Source: Zea mays
Lineage: Eukaryota > Streptophyta > Magnoliopsida > Poales > Poaceae
DNA length: 64,000 nucleotides
Assembly: GCF_902167145.1 (NCBI RefSeq)
Contig: NC_050100.1
Coordinates: 201,165,974 to 201,229,973, forward strand
Direction of reading: 5' to 3'
Part shown: piece after piece, positions 35,927 to 48,400 of the stretch
Position numbering within the stretch: the stretch's first letter is position 1
Layout of the letters: every line of letters begins with the position of its first letter
The notes under the pieces: model-generated
Seen by the model: the letters and a program-made list of their open reading frames with translations, nothing else
Databases searched by the model: none
Told to the model about the DNA's origin: nothing
Position numbers and translations under genes: made by a program

Positions 35927-38540
35927 GAGACCATTTCTTGGTCAGAAATCCATAGGTGTTAGCCTTTAGTGTCATTGAAAATGGTCGTTCATGGCTATTT
36001 TCGAAAAAAATGGGGGTTGTGTGGCCATTGATCATTGACCAGAGGCTCGTACACTTCAGCCCACATATGTTTTCTTTCCATAGATCACATTCTTGGATTT
36101 CTGGAGGAGACCATTCCTTGGTCAAAAATCTGTTGGTGTTAGCCTTCGGTGTCATTGAAAATGGTGGTTCATGGCTATTTTCGACTAAAATGGGGGTTGT
36201 GTGGCCATTTATCATCGACCAGAGGCTCGTGCAATTCACCCCACATATGTTTCCTTGCCATAGATCACATTCTTGGATTTCTGGTGGAGACCATTTCTTG
36301 GTCAAAAATCCATACGTGTTAGCTTTCGGTATTATTGAAAATGGTCGTTCATGGCTATTTTCGACAAAAATGGGGGTTGTGTGGCCATTGATCGTCGACC
36401 AGAGGCTCATACACCTCACCCCACATATGGTTCCTTGTCGTAGAGCACATTCTTGGATTTCTGGTGGAGACCATTTCTTGGTCAAAAATCCGTAGGTGTT
36501 AGCCTTCGGTATTATTGAAAATGGTCGTTCATGGCTATTTTCGACAAAAATGGGGGTTGTGTGGCCATTGATCATCGACCAGAGGCTCATACACCTCACC
36601 CCACATATGTTTTCTTGCCATAGATCACATTCTTGGATTTCTGGTGGAGACCATTTCTTGGTCAAAAATCCGTAGGTGTTAGCCTCTAGTATTATTGAAA
36701 ATGGTCGCTCATGGCAATTTTCATAAAAAAATGGGGGTTGTGTGGCCATTTATCATCGACTAGAGGCTCATAAACCTCACCCCACATATGTTTCCTTGCC
36801 ATAGATCACATTCTTGGATTTCTGATGGAGACCATTTCTTGGTCAAAAACTCGTACGTGTTAGCCTTCGGTATTATTGAAAATGGTCGTTCATGGCTATT
36901 TTCGGCAAAATGGGGGTTGTGTGGCCATTGATCATCGACCAGAGGCTCGTACACCTCATCCCACATATTTTTCCTTGCCATAGATCACATTCTTGGATTT
37001 CTGGTGGAGACCATTTCTGGGGCAAAAATCCGAATGTGTTAGCCTTTGGTATTTTTGAAAATGTTCATTCATGGCTATTTTCGACAAAAATGGGGGTTGT
37101 GTGGCCATTGATCTTCGACCAGAGGCTCATACACCTCACTACACATATGTTTCCTTGCCATAGATCACATTCTTGGATATATGGTGGAGACCATTTCTTG
37201 GTCAAAAATCCGTAGGTGTTAGCCTTCAGTGTCATTGAAAATGGTCGTTCATGGCTATTTTCGAAAAAATTAGGGTTGTGTGGCCATTGATCGTCGACCA
37301 GAGGCTCATACACCTCACCCCACATATGTTTCCTTGCCGTAGATCACATTCTTGGATTTCTGGTGGAGACCATTTCTTGGTCAAAAATCCGTAGGTGTTA
37401 TCCTTCGGTATTATTGAAAATGGTCGTTCATGGCTATTTTCGACAAAAATGGGGGTTGTGTGGCCATTGATCATCGACCAGAGGCTCATACACCTCACCC
37501 CACATATGTTTCCTTGCCATAGATCACATTCTTGGATTTCTGGTGGAGACCATTTCTTGGTCAAAAATCCGTAGGTGTTAGCCTCTAGTATTATTGAAAA
37601 TGGTCGCTCATGACTATTTTCATAAAAAATGGGGGTTGTGTGGCCATTTATCATCAACTAGAGGCTCATAAACCTCACCCCACATATGTTTTCTTGCCAT
37701 AGATCACATTCTTGGATTTCTGGTGGAGACCATTTCTTGGTCAAAAACTCGTACGTGTTAGCCTTCGGTATTATTGAAAATGGTCGTTCATGGCTATTTT
37801 CGGCAAAATGGGGGTTGTGTGGCCATTGATCATCGACCAGAGGCTCGTACACCTCACCCCTCATATGTTTCCTTGCCATAGATCACATTCATGGATTTCT
37901 GGTGGAGACCATTTCTTGGGCAAAAATCCGAATGTGTTAGCCTTTGGTATTTTTGAAAATGGTCATTCATGGCTATTTTCGACAAAAATGGGGTTGTGTG
38001 GCCATTGATCTTCGACCAGAGGCTCATACACCTACACATATATTTCCTTGCCATAGATCACATTCTTGGATTTATGGTGGAGACCATTTCTTGGTCAGAA
38101 ATCCATAGGTGTTAGCCTTTAGTGTCATTGAAAATGGTCGTTCATGGCTATTTTCGAAAAAAATGGGGGTTGTGTGGCCATTGATCATTGACCAGAGGCT
38201 CGTACACTTCACCCCACATATGTTTTCTTTCCATAGATCACATTCTTGGATTTCTAGAGGAGACCATTCCTTGGTCAAAAATCTGTTGGTGTTAGCCTTC
38301 GGTGTCATTGAAAATGGTGGTTCATGGCTATTTTCAACTAAAATGGGGGTTGTGTGGCCATTTATCATCGACCAGAGGCTCGTGCAATTCACCCCACATA
38401 TGTTTCCTTGCCATAGATCACATTCTTGGATTTCTGGTGGAGACCATTTCTTGGTCAAAAATCCATACGTGTTAGCTTTCGGTATTATTGAAAATGGTCG
38501 TTCATGGCTATTTTCGACAAAAATGGGGGTTGTGTGGCCA
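34630..38540 (-). repeat. Direct duplication with 2153-bp offset
   Basis: The stretch from about 34.63 to 36.39 kb recurs at about 36.78-38.54 kb. Shared private variants include CCTCATCCCACATATTTTTCC (at 34801 and 36954, first bases CCTCATCC), AAATGTTCATTC, and TCAGAAATCCATAGG. The offset equals 12 monomers. Confidence 0.8.
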
Positions 38541-38709
38541 TTGATCATCGACTAGAGGCTCGTAAATCTCACCCCACATATGTTTCCTTGCCATAGATCA
38601 CATTCTTTGATTTCTGGTGGAGACAATTTCTTGGTCAAAAATCTGAATGTTTTAGCCTTCAGTACTATTGAAAATGGTCGTTCATGGCTATTTATCGACC
38701 AGAGGCTCA

Positions 38710-41700
38710 CAATCCCCATTTTTGTCGAAAATAGCCATGAACGACCGTTTTCAATGACACTGAAGGCTAACACCTACGGATTTTTGACCAAGAAATGGTC
38801 TCCACCGGAAATCCAAGAATGTGATCTATGGCAAGGAAACATATGTGTGGTGAATTGCACGAGCCTCTGGACGATGATAAATGGCCACACAACCCCCATT
38901 TTAGTCGAAAATAGCCATGAACGACCATTTTCAATAATACCGAAGGCTAACACCAACAGATTTTTGACCAAGGAATGGTCTCCTCCAGAAATCCAAGAAT
39001 GTAATCTATGGAAAGAAAACATATGTGGGGTGAAGTGTACGAGCCTCTGGTCGATGATCAATGGCCACACAACCCCCATTTTTGTCGAAAATAGCCATGA
39101 ACGACCATTTTCAATGACACTAAAGGCTAACACCTATGGATTTCTGACCAAGAAATGGTCTCCACCATAAATCCAAGAATGTAATCTATGACAAGGAAAC
39201 ATATGTGTAGTGAGGTGTATGAGCCTCTGGTCGAAGGTCAATGGCCACACAACTCCCATTTTTGTCGAAAATAGCCATGAATGACCATTTTCAAAAATAC
39301 CAAAGGCTAACACATTCGGATTTTTGCCCAAGAAATGGTCTCCACCAGAAATCCAAGAATGTGATCTATGGCAAGAAAACATATGTGGGGTGAGGTGTAC
39401 GAGCCTCTGGTCGATGATCAATGGCCACACAACCCCCATTTTGCCGAAAATAGCCATGAACGACCATTTCAATAATACCGAAGGCTAACACGTACGAGTT
39501 TGTGACCAAGAAATGGTCTCCACCAGAAATCCAAGAATGTGATCTATGGCAAGGAAACATATGTGGGGTGAGGTTTATGAGCCTCTAGTCAATGATAAAT
39601 GGCCACACAACCCCCATTTTTTATGAAAATAGCCATGAGCGACCATTTTCAATAATACTAGAGGCTAACACCTACGGATTTTTGACCAAGAAATGGTCTC
39701 CACCAGAAATCCAAGAATGTGATCTATGGCAAGGAAACATATGTGGGGTGAGGTGTTTGAGCCTCTGGTCGATGATCAATGGCCACACAACCCCCATTTT
39801 TGTCGAAAATAGCCATGAACGACCATTTTCAATAATACCGAAGGCTAACACCTACGGATTTTTGACCAAGAAATGGTCTCCACCAGAAATCCAAGAATGT
39901 GATCTACGGCAAGAAAACATATGTGAGGTGAGGTGTATGAGCCTCTGGTCGACGATCAATGGCCACACAACCCTAATTTTTGTTGAAAATAGCCATGAAC
40001 GACCATTTTCAATGACACTGAAGGCTAGCACCTACGGATTTTTGACCATGAAATGGTCTCCACCATAAATCCAAGAATGTGAACTATGGCAAGGAAACAT
40101 ATGTGTAGTGAGGTGTATGAGCCTCTGGTCGAAGATCAATGGCCACACAACCCCCATTTTTGTCGAAAATAGCCATGAATGACCATTTTCAAAAATACCA
40201 AAGGCTAACACATTCGGATTTTTGCCCAAGAAATTGTCTCCACCAGAAATCCAAGAATGTGATCTATGGCAAGGAAACATATGTGGGGTGAGGTGTACGA
40301 GCCTCTGGTCGATGATCAATGGCCACACAACCCCCATTTTGCCGAAAATAGCCATGAACGACCATTTTCAATAATACCGAAGGCTAACACGTACGAGTTT
40401 TTGACCAAGAAATGGTCTCCACCAAAAATCCAAGAATGTGATCTATGGCAAGGAAACATATGTGGGGTGAGGTTTATGAGCTTCTAGTCGATGATAAATG
40501 GCCACACAACCCCCATTTTTTATGAAAATAGCCATGAGCGACCATTTTCAATAATACTAGAGGCTAACACCTACGGATTTTTGACCAAGAAATGGTCTCC
40601 ACCAGAAATCCAAGATCTTGATGTATGGCAAGGAAACATATGTGGGGTGAGGTGTTTGAGCCTCTGGTCGATGATCAATGGCCACACAACCCCCATTTTT
40701 GTCGAAAATAGCCATGAACGACCATTTTCAATAATACTGAAGGCTAACACCTACGGATTGTTGACCAAGAAATGGTCTCCACCAGAAATCCATGAATGTG
40801 ATCTACGGCAAGGAAACATATGTGTAGTGAGGTGTATGAGCCTCTAGTCCAATATCAATGGCCACACAACCCCCATTTTTGTCGAAAATAGCCATGAACG
40901 ACCATTTTCAATAGTTCCGAAGGCTAACACATTCGGATTTTTGACCAAGAAATGGTCTCCACCAGAAATCAAAGAATGTGATCTATGGCAAGGAAACATA
41001 TGTGGGGTGAGGTGTACAAGCCTTTGGTCGATGATCAATGGCCACACAACCCCCATTTTTGTCGAAAATAGCCATGAATGACCATTTTCAATAATACCGA
41101 AGGCTAACACGTACGGATTTTTGACCAAGAAATGGTCTCCACCAGATATCCAAGAATGTGGTCTATGGCAAGGAAACATATGTGGGGTGAGGTGTATGAG
41201 CCTCTGGTCGATGATAAATGGCCACACGACCCCCATTTCAGTCAAAATAGCCATGAACGACCATTTTCAATAATACCGAAGGCTAACACCAACAGATTTT
41301 TGACCAAGGAATGGTCTCCACCAGAAATCCAAGAATGTGATCTATGGCAAGAAAACATATGTGGGGTTAAGTGTACGAGCCTTTGGTCGATGATCAATGG
41401 CCACACAACCCCCATTTTTGTCGAAAATAGCCATGGACGACCATTTTCAATGACACTGAAGGCTAACACCTATGGATTTTTGACCAAGAAATGGTCTCCA
41501 CCATAAATCCAAGAATTTGATCTATGGCAAGGAAACATATGTGGGGTGAGGTGTATGGGCCTCTGGTCGAAGATCAATGGCCACACAACCCCCATTTTTG
41601 TCGAAAATAGCCATGAATGACTATTTTCAAAAATACCGAAGGCTAACACATTCGGATTTTTACCCAAGAAATGGTCTCCACCAGAAATCCAAGAATGTGA

Positions 41701-44700
41701 TCTATGGCAAGGAAACATATGTGGGGTGAGGTGTACAAGCCTCTGGTCGATGATCAATGGCCACACAACCCCCATTTTGTCGAAAATAGCCATGAACGAC
41801 CATTTTCAATAATAACGAAGGCTAACACGTACGAATTTTTGACCAAGAAATGGTCTCCACCAAAAATCCAAGAATGTGATCTATGGCAAGGAAACATATG
41901 TGGGGTCTGGTGTATGAGCCTCTGGTCGATGATAAATGGCCACACAACCCCCATTTTTGATGAAAATAGCCATGAATGACCATTTTCAATAATACCAGAG
42001 GCTAACACCTACGGATTTTTTACCAAGAAATGGTCGCCACAAGAAATCCAAGAATGTGATCTATGGCAAGGAAACATATGTGGGGTGAGGTGTATGAGCC
42101 TCTGGTCGATGATAAATGGCCACACAACCCCCATTTTTGTCGAAAATAGCCATGAACGACCATTTTCAATAATACCGAAGGCTAACACCAACGGATTTTT
42201 GACCAAGAAATGGTCCCCACCAGAAATCCAAGAATGTGATCTATGGCAAGAAAACATATGTGGGGTGAAGTGTATGAGCCTCTGGTCGATGATCAATGGC
42301 CACACAAACCCCATTTTTGTTGAAAATAGCCATGAACGACCATTTTCAATGACACTGAACGCTAACACCTACGGATTTTTGACCAAGAAATGGTCTGCAC
42401 CATAAATCCAAGAATGTGATCTATGGAAAGGAAACATGTGTAGTGAGGTGTATGAGCCTTTGGTCGAATATCAATGGCCACACAACCCCCATTTTTGTCG
42501 AAAATAGCCATGAACGACCATTTTCAATAGTACCGAAAGCTAAAACATTCAGATTTTTGACCAAGAAATGGTCTCCACCAGAAATCAAAGAATGTGATCT
42601 ATCGCAAGGAAACATATGTGGGGTGAGGTTTACGAGCCTCTGGTCGATGATCAATGGCCACACAACCCCCATTTTTGTAGAAAATAGCCATGAATGACCA
42701 TTTTCAATAATACTGAAGGCTAACACGTACATATTTTTGACCAATAAATGGTCTCCACCAGAAATCCAAGAATGTGATCTATGGCAAGGAAACATATGTG
42801 GGGTGAGGTGTACGAGCCTCTAATCGATGATAAATGGCCACACAACCCCCATTTTAGTCGAAAATAGCCATGAACGACCATTTTCAATAATACCGAAGGC
42901 TAACACCAACGGATTTTTGACTAAGAAATGGTCACCACCAGAAATCCAAGAATGTGATCTATGGCAAGAAAACCTATGTGGGGTGAAGTGTACGAGCCTC
43001 TGGTCGATGATCAATGGCCACACAACCCCCATTTTTGTCGGAAATATCCATGAACGACCATTTTCAATGGCACTGAAGGCTAACACCTACGGATTTTTGA
43101 CCAAGAAATGGTCTCCACCATAAATCCAAGAATGTGATCTATGGCAAGGAAACATATGTGTAGTGAGGTGTATGAGCCTCTGGTCAAAGATCAATGGCCA
43201 CACAACCCCCATTTTTGTCGAAAATTGCCATGAATGACAATTTTCAATAATACCGAAGGCTAACACATTCGGATTTTTACCCAAGAAATGGTCTCCACTA
43301 GAAATCCAAGAATGTGATCTATGGCAAGCAAACATATCTGGGGTGAGGTGTACGAGCCCCTGGTCGATGATCAATGGCCACACAACCCCCATTTTGTCGA
43401 AAATAGCCATGAACGATCATTTTCAATAATACTGAAGGCTAACACGTACGAATTTTTGACCAAGAAATGGTCTCCACCAGAAATCCAAGAATGTGATCTA
43501 TAGCAAGGAAACATACGTGTGGTGAGGTGTACGAGCCTCTGGTCGATGATAAATGGCCACACAACCCCCATTTTTGATGAAAATAGCCATGAACGACCAT
43601 TTTCAATAATATCGAAGGCTAACACCTACAGATTTTTGACCAAGAAAGGAAACATATGTGGGGTGAGGTGTATGAGCCTCTGGTCGATGATCAATGGCCA
43701 AAGAACCCCCATTTTTGTCAAAAATAGCCATGAACGACCATTTTCAATAATACCGAAGGCTAACACTTACAGATTTTTTACCAAGAAATCGTCTCCACCA
43801 GAAATCCAAAATGTGATCTATGGCAAGGAAACATATGTGGGGTGAGGTGTACGAGCCTTTGGTCGATGATCAATGGCCACATAACCCCCATTTTTTCGAA
43901 AATAGCCATGAACGACCATTTTCAATGACACTGAAGGGTAACACCTACGGATTTTTGACCAAGAAATGGTCTCCACCATAAGTCCAAGAATGTGATCTAT
44001 GGCAAGGAAACATATGTGGGGTGAGGTGTATGGGCCTCTGGTCGTTGATCAACGGCCACACAACGCCCATTTTTTGTCGAAAATAGCGATCAACGACCAT
44101 TTTCAATAATACAGAAGGCCAACACGTATGGATTTTTGACCAAGAAATGGTCTCCACCAGAAATCCGAGAATGTGATATATGGCAAGGAAACATATGTGG
44201 GGTGAGGTGTACGAGCCTCTGGTCGATGATCAATGGCCACACAACCCCCATTTTTGTCGAAAATAGCCATGAACGACCATTTTCAATGACACTGAAGGCT
44301 AACACCTACGGAATTTTGACGAAGAAATGGTCTCCACCATAAATCCAAGAATGTGATCTATGGCAAGGAAACATATGTGTAGTGAGGTGTATGAGCCTCT
44401 GGTCGATGATCAATGGCCACACAACACCCATTTTTGTCGAAAATCGCCATGAATGACCATTCTCAATAATACCGAAGGCTAACAGATTCAGATTTTTGCC
44501 CAAGAAATGGTCTCCACCAGAAATCCAAGAATGTGATCTACGGCAATGAAACATATGTGGGGTGAGGTGTACGAGCTTCTGGTCGATGATCAACGGCCAC
44601 ACAACCCCCATTTTTGTCGAAAATAGCCATGAACGACCATTTTCAATAATACCGAAGGCTAACACCTACGGATTTTTGACCAAGAAACGGTCTCCACTGG

Positions 44701-44832
44701 AAATCCAAGAATGTGATATATGGCAAGAAAACATATGTGGGGTGAGGTGTAGGAGCCTCTGGTCGATGATCAATGGCCACACAACCCCCATTTTTGTCGA
44801 AAATAGCCATGAACGACCATTTTCAATAATTC
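38710..44832 (+). repeat. Knob180 segment 3, forward orientation
   Basis: About 34 monomers. The first ~2 kb mirror the monomer order left of the junction at 38709, and the last ~3 kb mirror 25628-28.7 kb. A ~36-bp deletion lies at about 43644. Confidence 0.93.
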
Positions 44833-45113
44833 CGACCAGAGGCTCATACACCTCACCCCACATATGTTTCCTTTCCATAGATCACATTCTTGGATTTCTG
44901 GTGGAGACCATTTCTTGGTCAAAAATCCGTAGGTGTTAGCCTTCGGTATTATTGAAAATGGTCGTTCATGGCTATTTTCATCAAAAATGGGGGTTGTGTC
45001 GCCATTTATCATCGACCAGAGGCTCGTACACCTCACCCCACATATGTTTCCTTGCTATAGATCACATTCGTGGATTTCTGGTGGAGACCATTTCTTGGTC
45101 AAAAATTCGTACG
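44833..45113 (-). repeat. Knob180 segment 4, short reverse piece
   Basis: About 1.5 monomers in reverse, the mirror image of the end of segment 1. It ends AAAAATTCGTACGT, where a + piece is inserted. Confidence 0.9.
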
Positions 45114-45411
45114 TATGTGGGGTGAGGTGTATGGGCCTCTAGTCGTTGATCAATGGCCACACAACGCCCATTTTTTGTCGAAAATAGCGATCAACGACCA
45201 TTTTCAATCATACAGAAGGCTAACACGTATGGATTTTTGACCAAGAAATGGTCTCCACCAGAAATCCGAGAATGTGATATATGGCAAGGAAACATATGTG
45301 GGGTGAGGTGTACGAGCCTCTGGTCGATGATCAATGGCCACACAACCCCCATTTTGTTGAAAATAGCCATAAACGACCATTTTCAATAATACCGAAGGCT
45401 AAGGAAACATA
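45114..45411 (+). repeat. Knob180 segment 5, ~295-bp forward insert
   Basis: Matches about 44015-44300 including rare variants (GTGTATGGGCCTCT, AACGCCCATTTTTTGTCG, ATAGCGATCAACGACC, AATCCGAGAATGTGATATATGG). Its end carries GGAAACATATG out of place before the reverse sequence resumes, suggesting template switching. Confidence 0.88.
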
Positions 45412-48400
45412 TGTTAGCCTTCCGTATTATTGAAAATGATCGTTCATGGCTATTTTCGACAAAATGGGGGTTGTGTGGCCATTGATCATCGACCAGAGGC
45501 TCGTACACCTCACCCCACATATGTTTCCTTGCCATAGATCACATTCTTGGATTTCTAGTGGAGACCATTTCTTGGGCAAAAATCAGAATGTGTTAGCCTT
45601 CGGTATTATTGAAAATTGTTATTCATGGCTATTTTCGACAAAAATGGGGGTTGTGTGGCCATTGATCTTTGACCAGAGGCTCATAGACCTCACTACACAT
45701 ATGTTTCCTCGCCATAGATCACATTCTTGGATTTATGGTGGAGACCATTTCTTGGTCAAAAATCCGTAGGTGTTAGCCTTCAGTGTCATTGAAAATGGTC
45801 GTTCATGGCTATTTCCGACAAAAATGGGGGTTATGTGGCCATTGATCATCGACCAGAGGCTCGTACACTTCACCCCACAGGTTTTCTTGGCATAGATCAC
45901 ATTCTTGGATTTCTGGTGGAGACCATTTCTTAGTCAAAAATCCGTTGGTGTTAGCCTTCGGTATTATTGAAAATGGTCGTTCATGGCTATTTTCGACAAA
46001 AATGGGGGTTGTGTGGCCATTTATCATCGACCAGATGCTCATACACCTCACCCCACATATGTTTCCTTGCCATAGATGACATTCTTGGATTTCTAGTGGA
46101 GACAATTTCTTGGTATAAAATCCGTAGGTGTTAGCCTCTGGTATTATTGAAAATGGTCGTTCATGGCTATTTTCATCAAAATGGGGGTTGTGTGGCCATT
46201 TATCATCGACCAGAGGCTCGTACACCTTACCCCACATATGTTTCCTTGCCATAGATCACATTCTTGGATTTCTGGTGGAGACCATTTCTTGGTCAAAAAT
46301 TCGTACGTGTTAGCCTTCGGTATTATTGAAAATGGTCGTTCATGGCTATTTTCGACAAAATGGGGGTTGTGTGGCCATTGATCATCGACCAGAGGCTCGT
46401 ACACCTCACCCCACATATGTTTCCTTGCCATAGATCACATTCTTGGATTTCTGGTGGAGACCATTTCTTGGGCAAAAATCCGAATGTGTTAGCCTTCGGT
46501 ATTTTTGAAAATGGTCATTCATGGCTATTTTCGACAAAAATGGGGGTTGTGTGGCCATTGATCTTCGACCAGAGGCTCATACACCTCACTGCACATATGT
46601 TTCCTTGCCATAGATCAAATTCTTGGATTTATGGTGGAGACCATTTCTTGGTCAAAAATCCATAGGTGTTAGCCTTCAATGTCAATGAAAATGGTCGTTC
46701 ATGGCTATTTTCGACAAAAATGGGGGTTGTGTGGCCATTGATCATCGACCAGAGGCTCGTACACTTCACCCCACATATGTTTTCTTGCCATAGATCACAT
46801 TCTTGGATTTCTGGTGGAGACCATTTCTTAGTCAAAAATCTGTTGGTGTTAGCCTTCGATATTATTGAAAATGGTCGTTCATGGCTATTTTTGACTGAAA
46901 TGGGGGTTGTGTGGCCATTTAGCATCGACCAGAGGTTCATAAACCTCACCCCGCATATGTTTCCTTGCCATAGATCACATTCTTGGATTTCTGGTGGAGA
47001 CCATTTCTTGGTCAAAAACTCGTACGTGTTAGCCTTCGGTATTATTGAAAATGGTCGTTCATGGCTATTTTCGGCAAAATGGGGGTTGTGTGGCCATTGA
47101 TCATCGACCAGAGGCTCGTACACCTCACCCCACCTATGTTTCCTTGCCATAGATCACATTCTTGGATTTTTGGTGGAGACCATTTCTTGGGCAAAAATCC
47201 GAATGTGTTAGCCTTTGGTATTTTTGAAAATGGTCATTCATGGCTATTTTCGACAAAAATGGGGGTTGTGTGGCCATTGATCTTCGACCAGAGGCTCATA
47301 CACCTCACTACACATATGTTTCCTTGCCATAGATCACATTCTTGGATTTATGGTGGAGACCATTTCTTGGTCAAAAATCCGTAGGTGTTAGCCTTCAGTG
47401 TCATTGAAAATGGTCGTTCATGGTTATTTTCGACAAAAATTAGGGTTGTGTGGCCATTGATCGTCGACCAGAGGCTCATACACCTCACCCCACATATGTT
47501 TCCTTGCCGTAGATCACATTCTTGGATTTCTGATGGAGACCAATTCTTGGCCAAAAATTCGTAGGTGTTAGCCTTCGGTATTATTGAAAATGGTCGTTCA
47601 TGGCTATTTTTGACAAAAATAAGGGTTGTGTGTCCATTGATCATCGACCAGAGGCTCATACACCTCACCCCACATATGTTTCCTTGCCATAGATCACATT
47701 CTTGGATATCTGGTGGAGACCATTTCTTGGTTAAAAATCCGTAGGTGTTAGCCTCTAGTATTATTGAAAATGGTCGCTCATGGCTATTTTCATAAAAAAA
47801 TGGTGGTTGTGTGGCCATTTATCATCGACTAGAAGCTCATAAACCTCACCCCACATATGTTTCCTTGCCATAGATCACATTCTTGGATTTCTGGTGGAGA
47901 CCATTTCTTGGTCAAAAACTCGTACGTGTTAGCCTTCGGTATTATTGAAAATGGTCGTTCATGGCTATTTTCGGCAAAATGGGGGTTGTGTGGCCATTGA
48001 TCATCGACCAGAGGCTCGTAAACCTCACCCCACATATGTTTCCTTGCCATAGATCACATTCTTGGATTTCTGGTGGAGACCATTTCTTGGGCGAAAATCT
48101 GAATGTGTTAGCCTTTGGTATTTTTGAAAATGGTCATTCATGGCTATTTTCGACAAAAATTGGGGGTTGTGTGGCCATTGATCTTAGACCAGAGGCTCAT
48201 ACACCTCACTACACATATGTTTCCTTGCCATAGATCACATTCTTGGTTTTCTGGTGGAGACCATTTCTTGGTCAAAAATCCGTATGTGTTAGCCTTCAGT
48301 GTCATTGAAAATGGTCGTTCATGGTTATTTTCGACAAAAATTAGGGTTGTGTGGCCATTGATCGTCGACCAGAGGCTCATACACCTCACCCCACATATGT

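Larger units (their letters stand above)
30260..38540 (-). repeat. Five-monomer higher-order repeat of 898 bp
   Basis: Five distinguishable monomer types follow in fixed order: one with GGCAAAATGGGGG, one with GGGCAAAAATCCGAATGTG, one with CACTACACATATG and then AAAATTAGGG, a near-consensus type, and one with CCTCTAGTATTATTG and TTTTCATAAAAAA. The GGCAAAATGG marker recurs at 30260, 31159, 32057, 32955, 33853, 34751, 35649, 36904 and 37802, i.e. at 898-899 bp except one step of 1255 bp (seven monomers). The same order appears in reverse at 39.4-40.9 kb and again at 47.0-49.8 kb. Confidence 0.88.
25628..38709 (-). repeat. Knob180 segment 2, reverse orientation
   Basis: About 73 monomers in reverse. 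The first ~2.4 kb mirror the + segment ending at 44832, and from about 30 kb it shows the five-monomer higher-order repeat. Small internal deletions are visible near 26295, 27897 (about 75 bp) and 38694 (about 35 bp). Confidence 0.93.
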
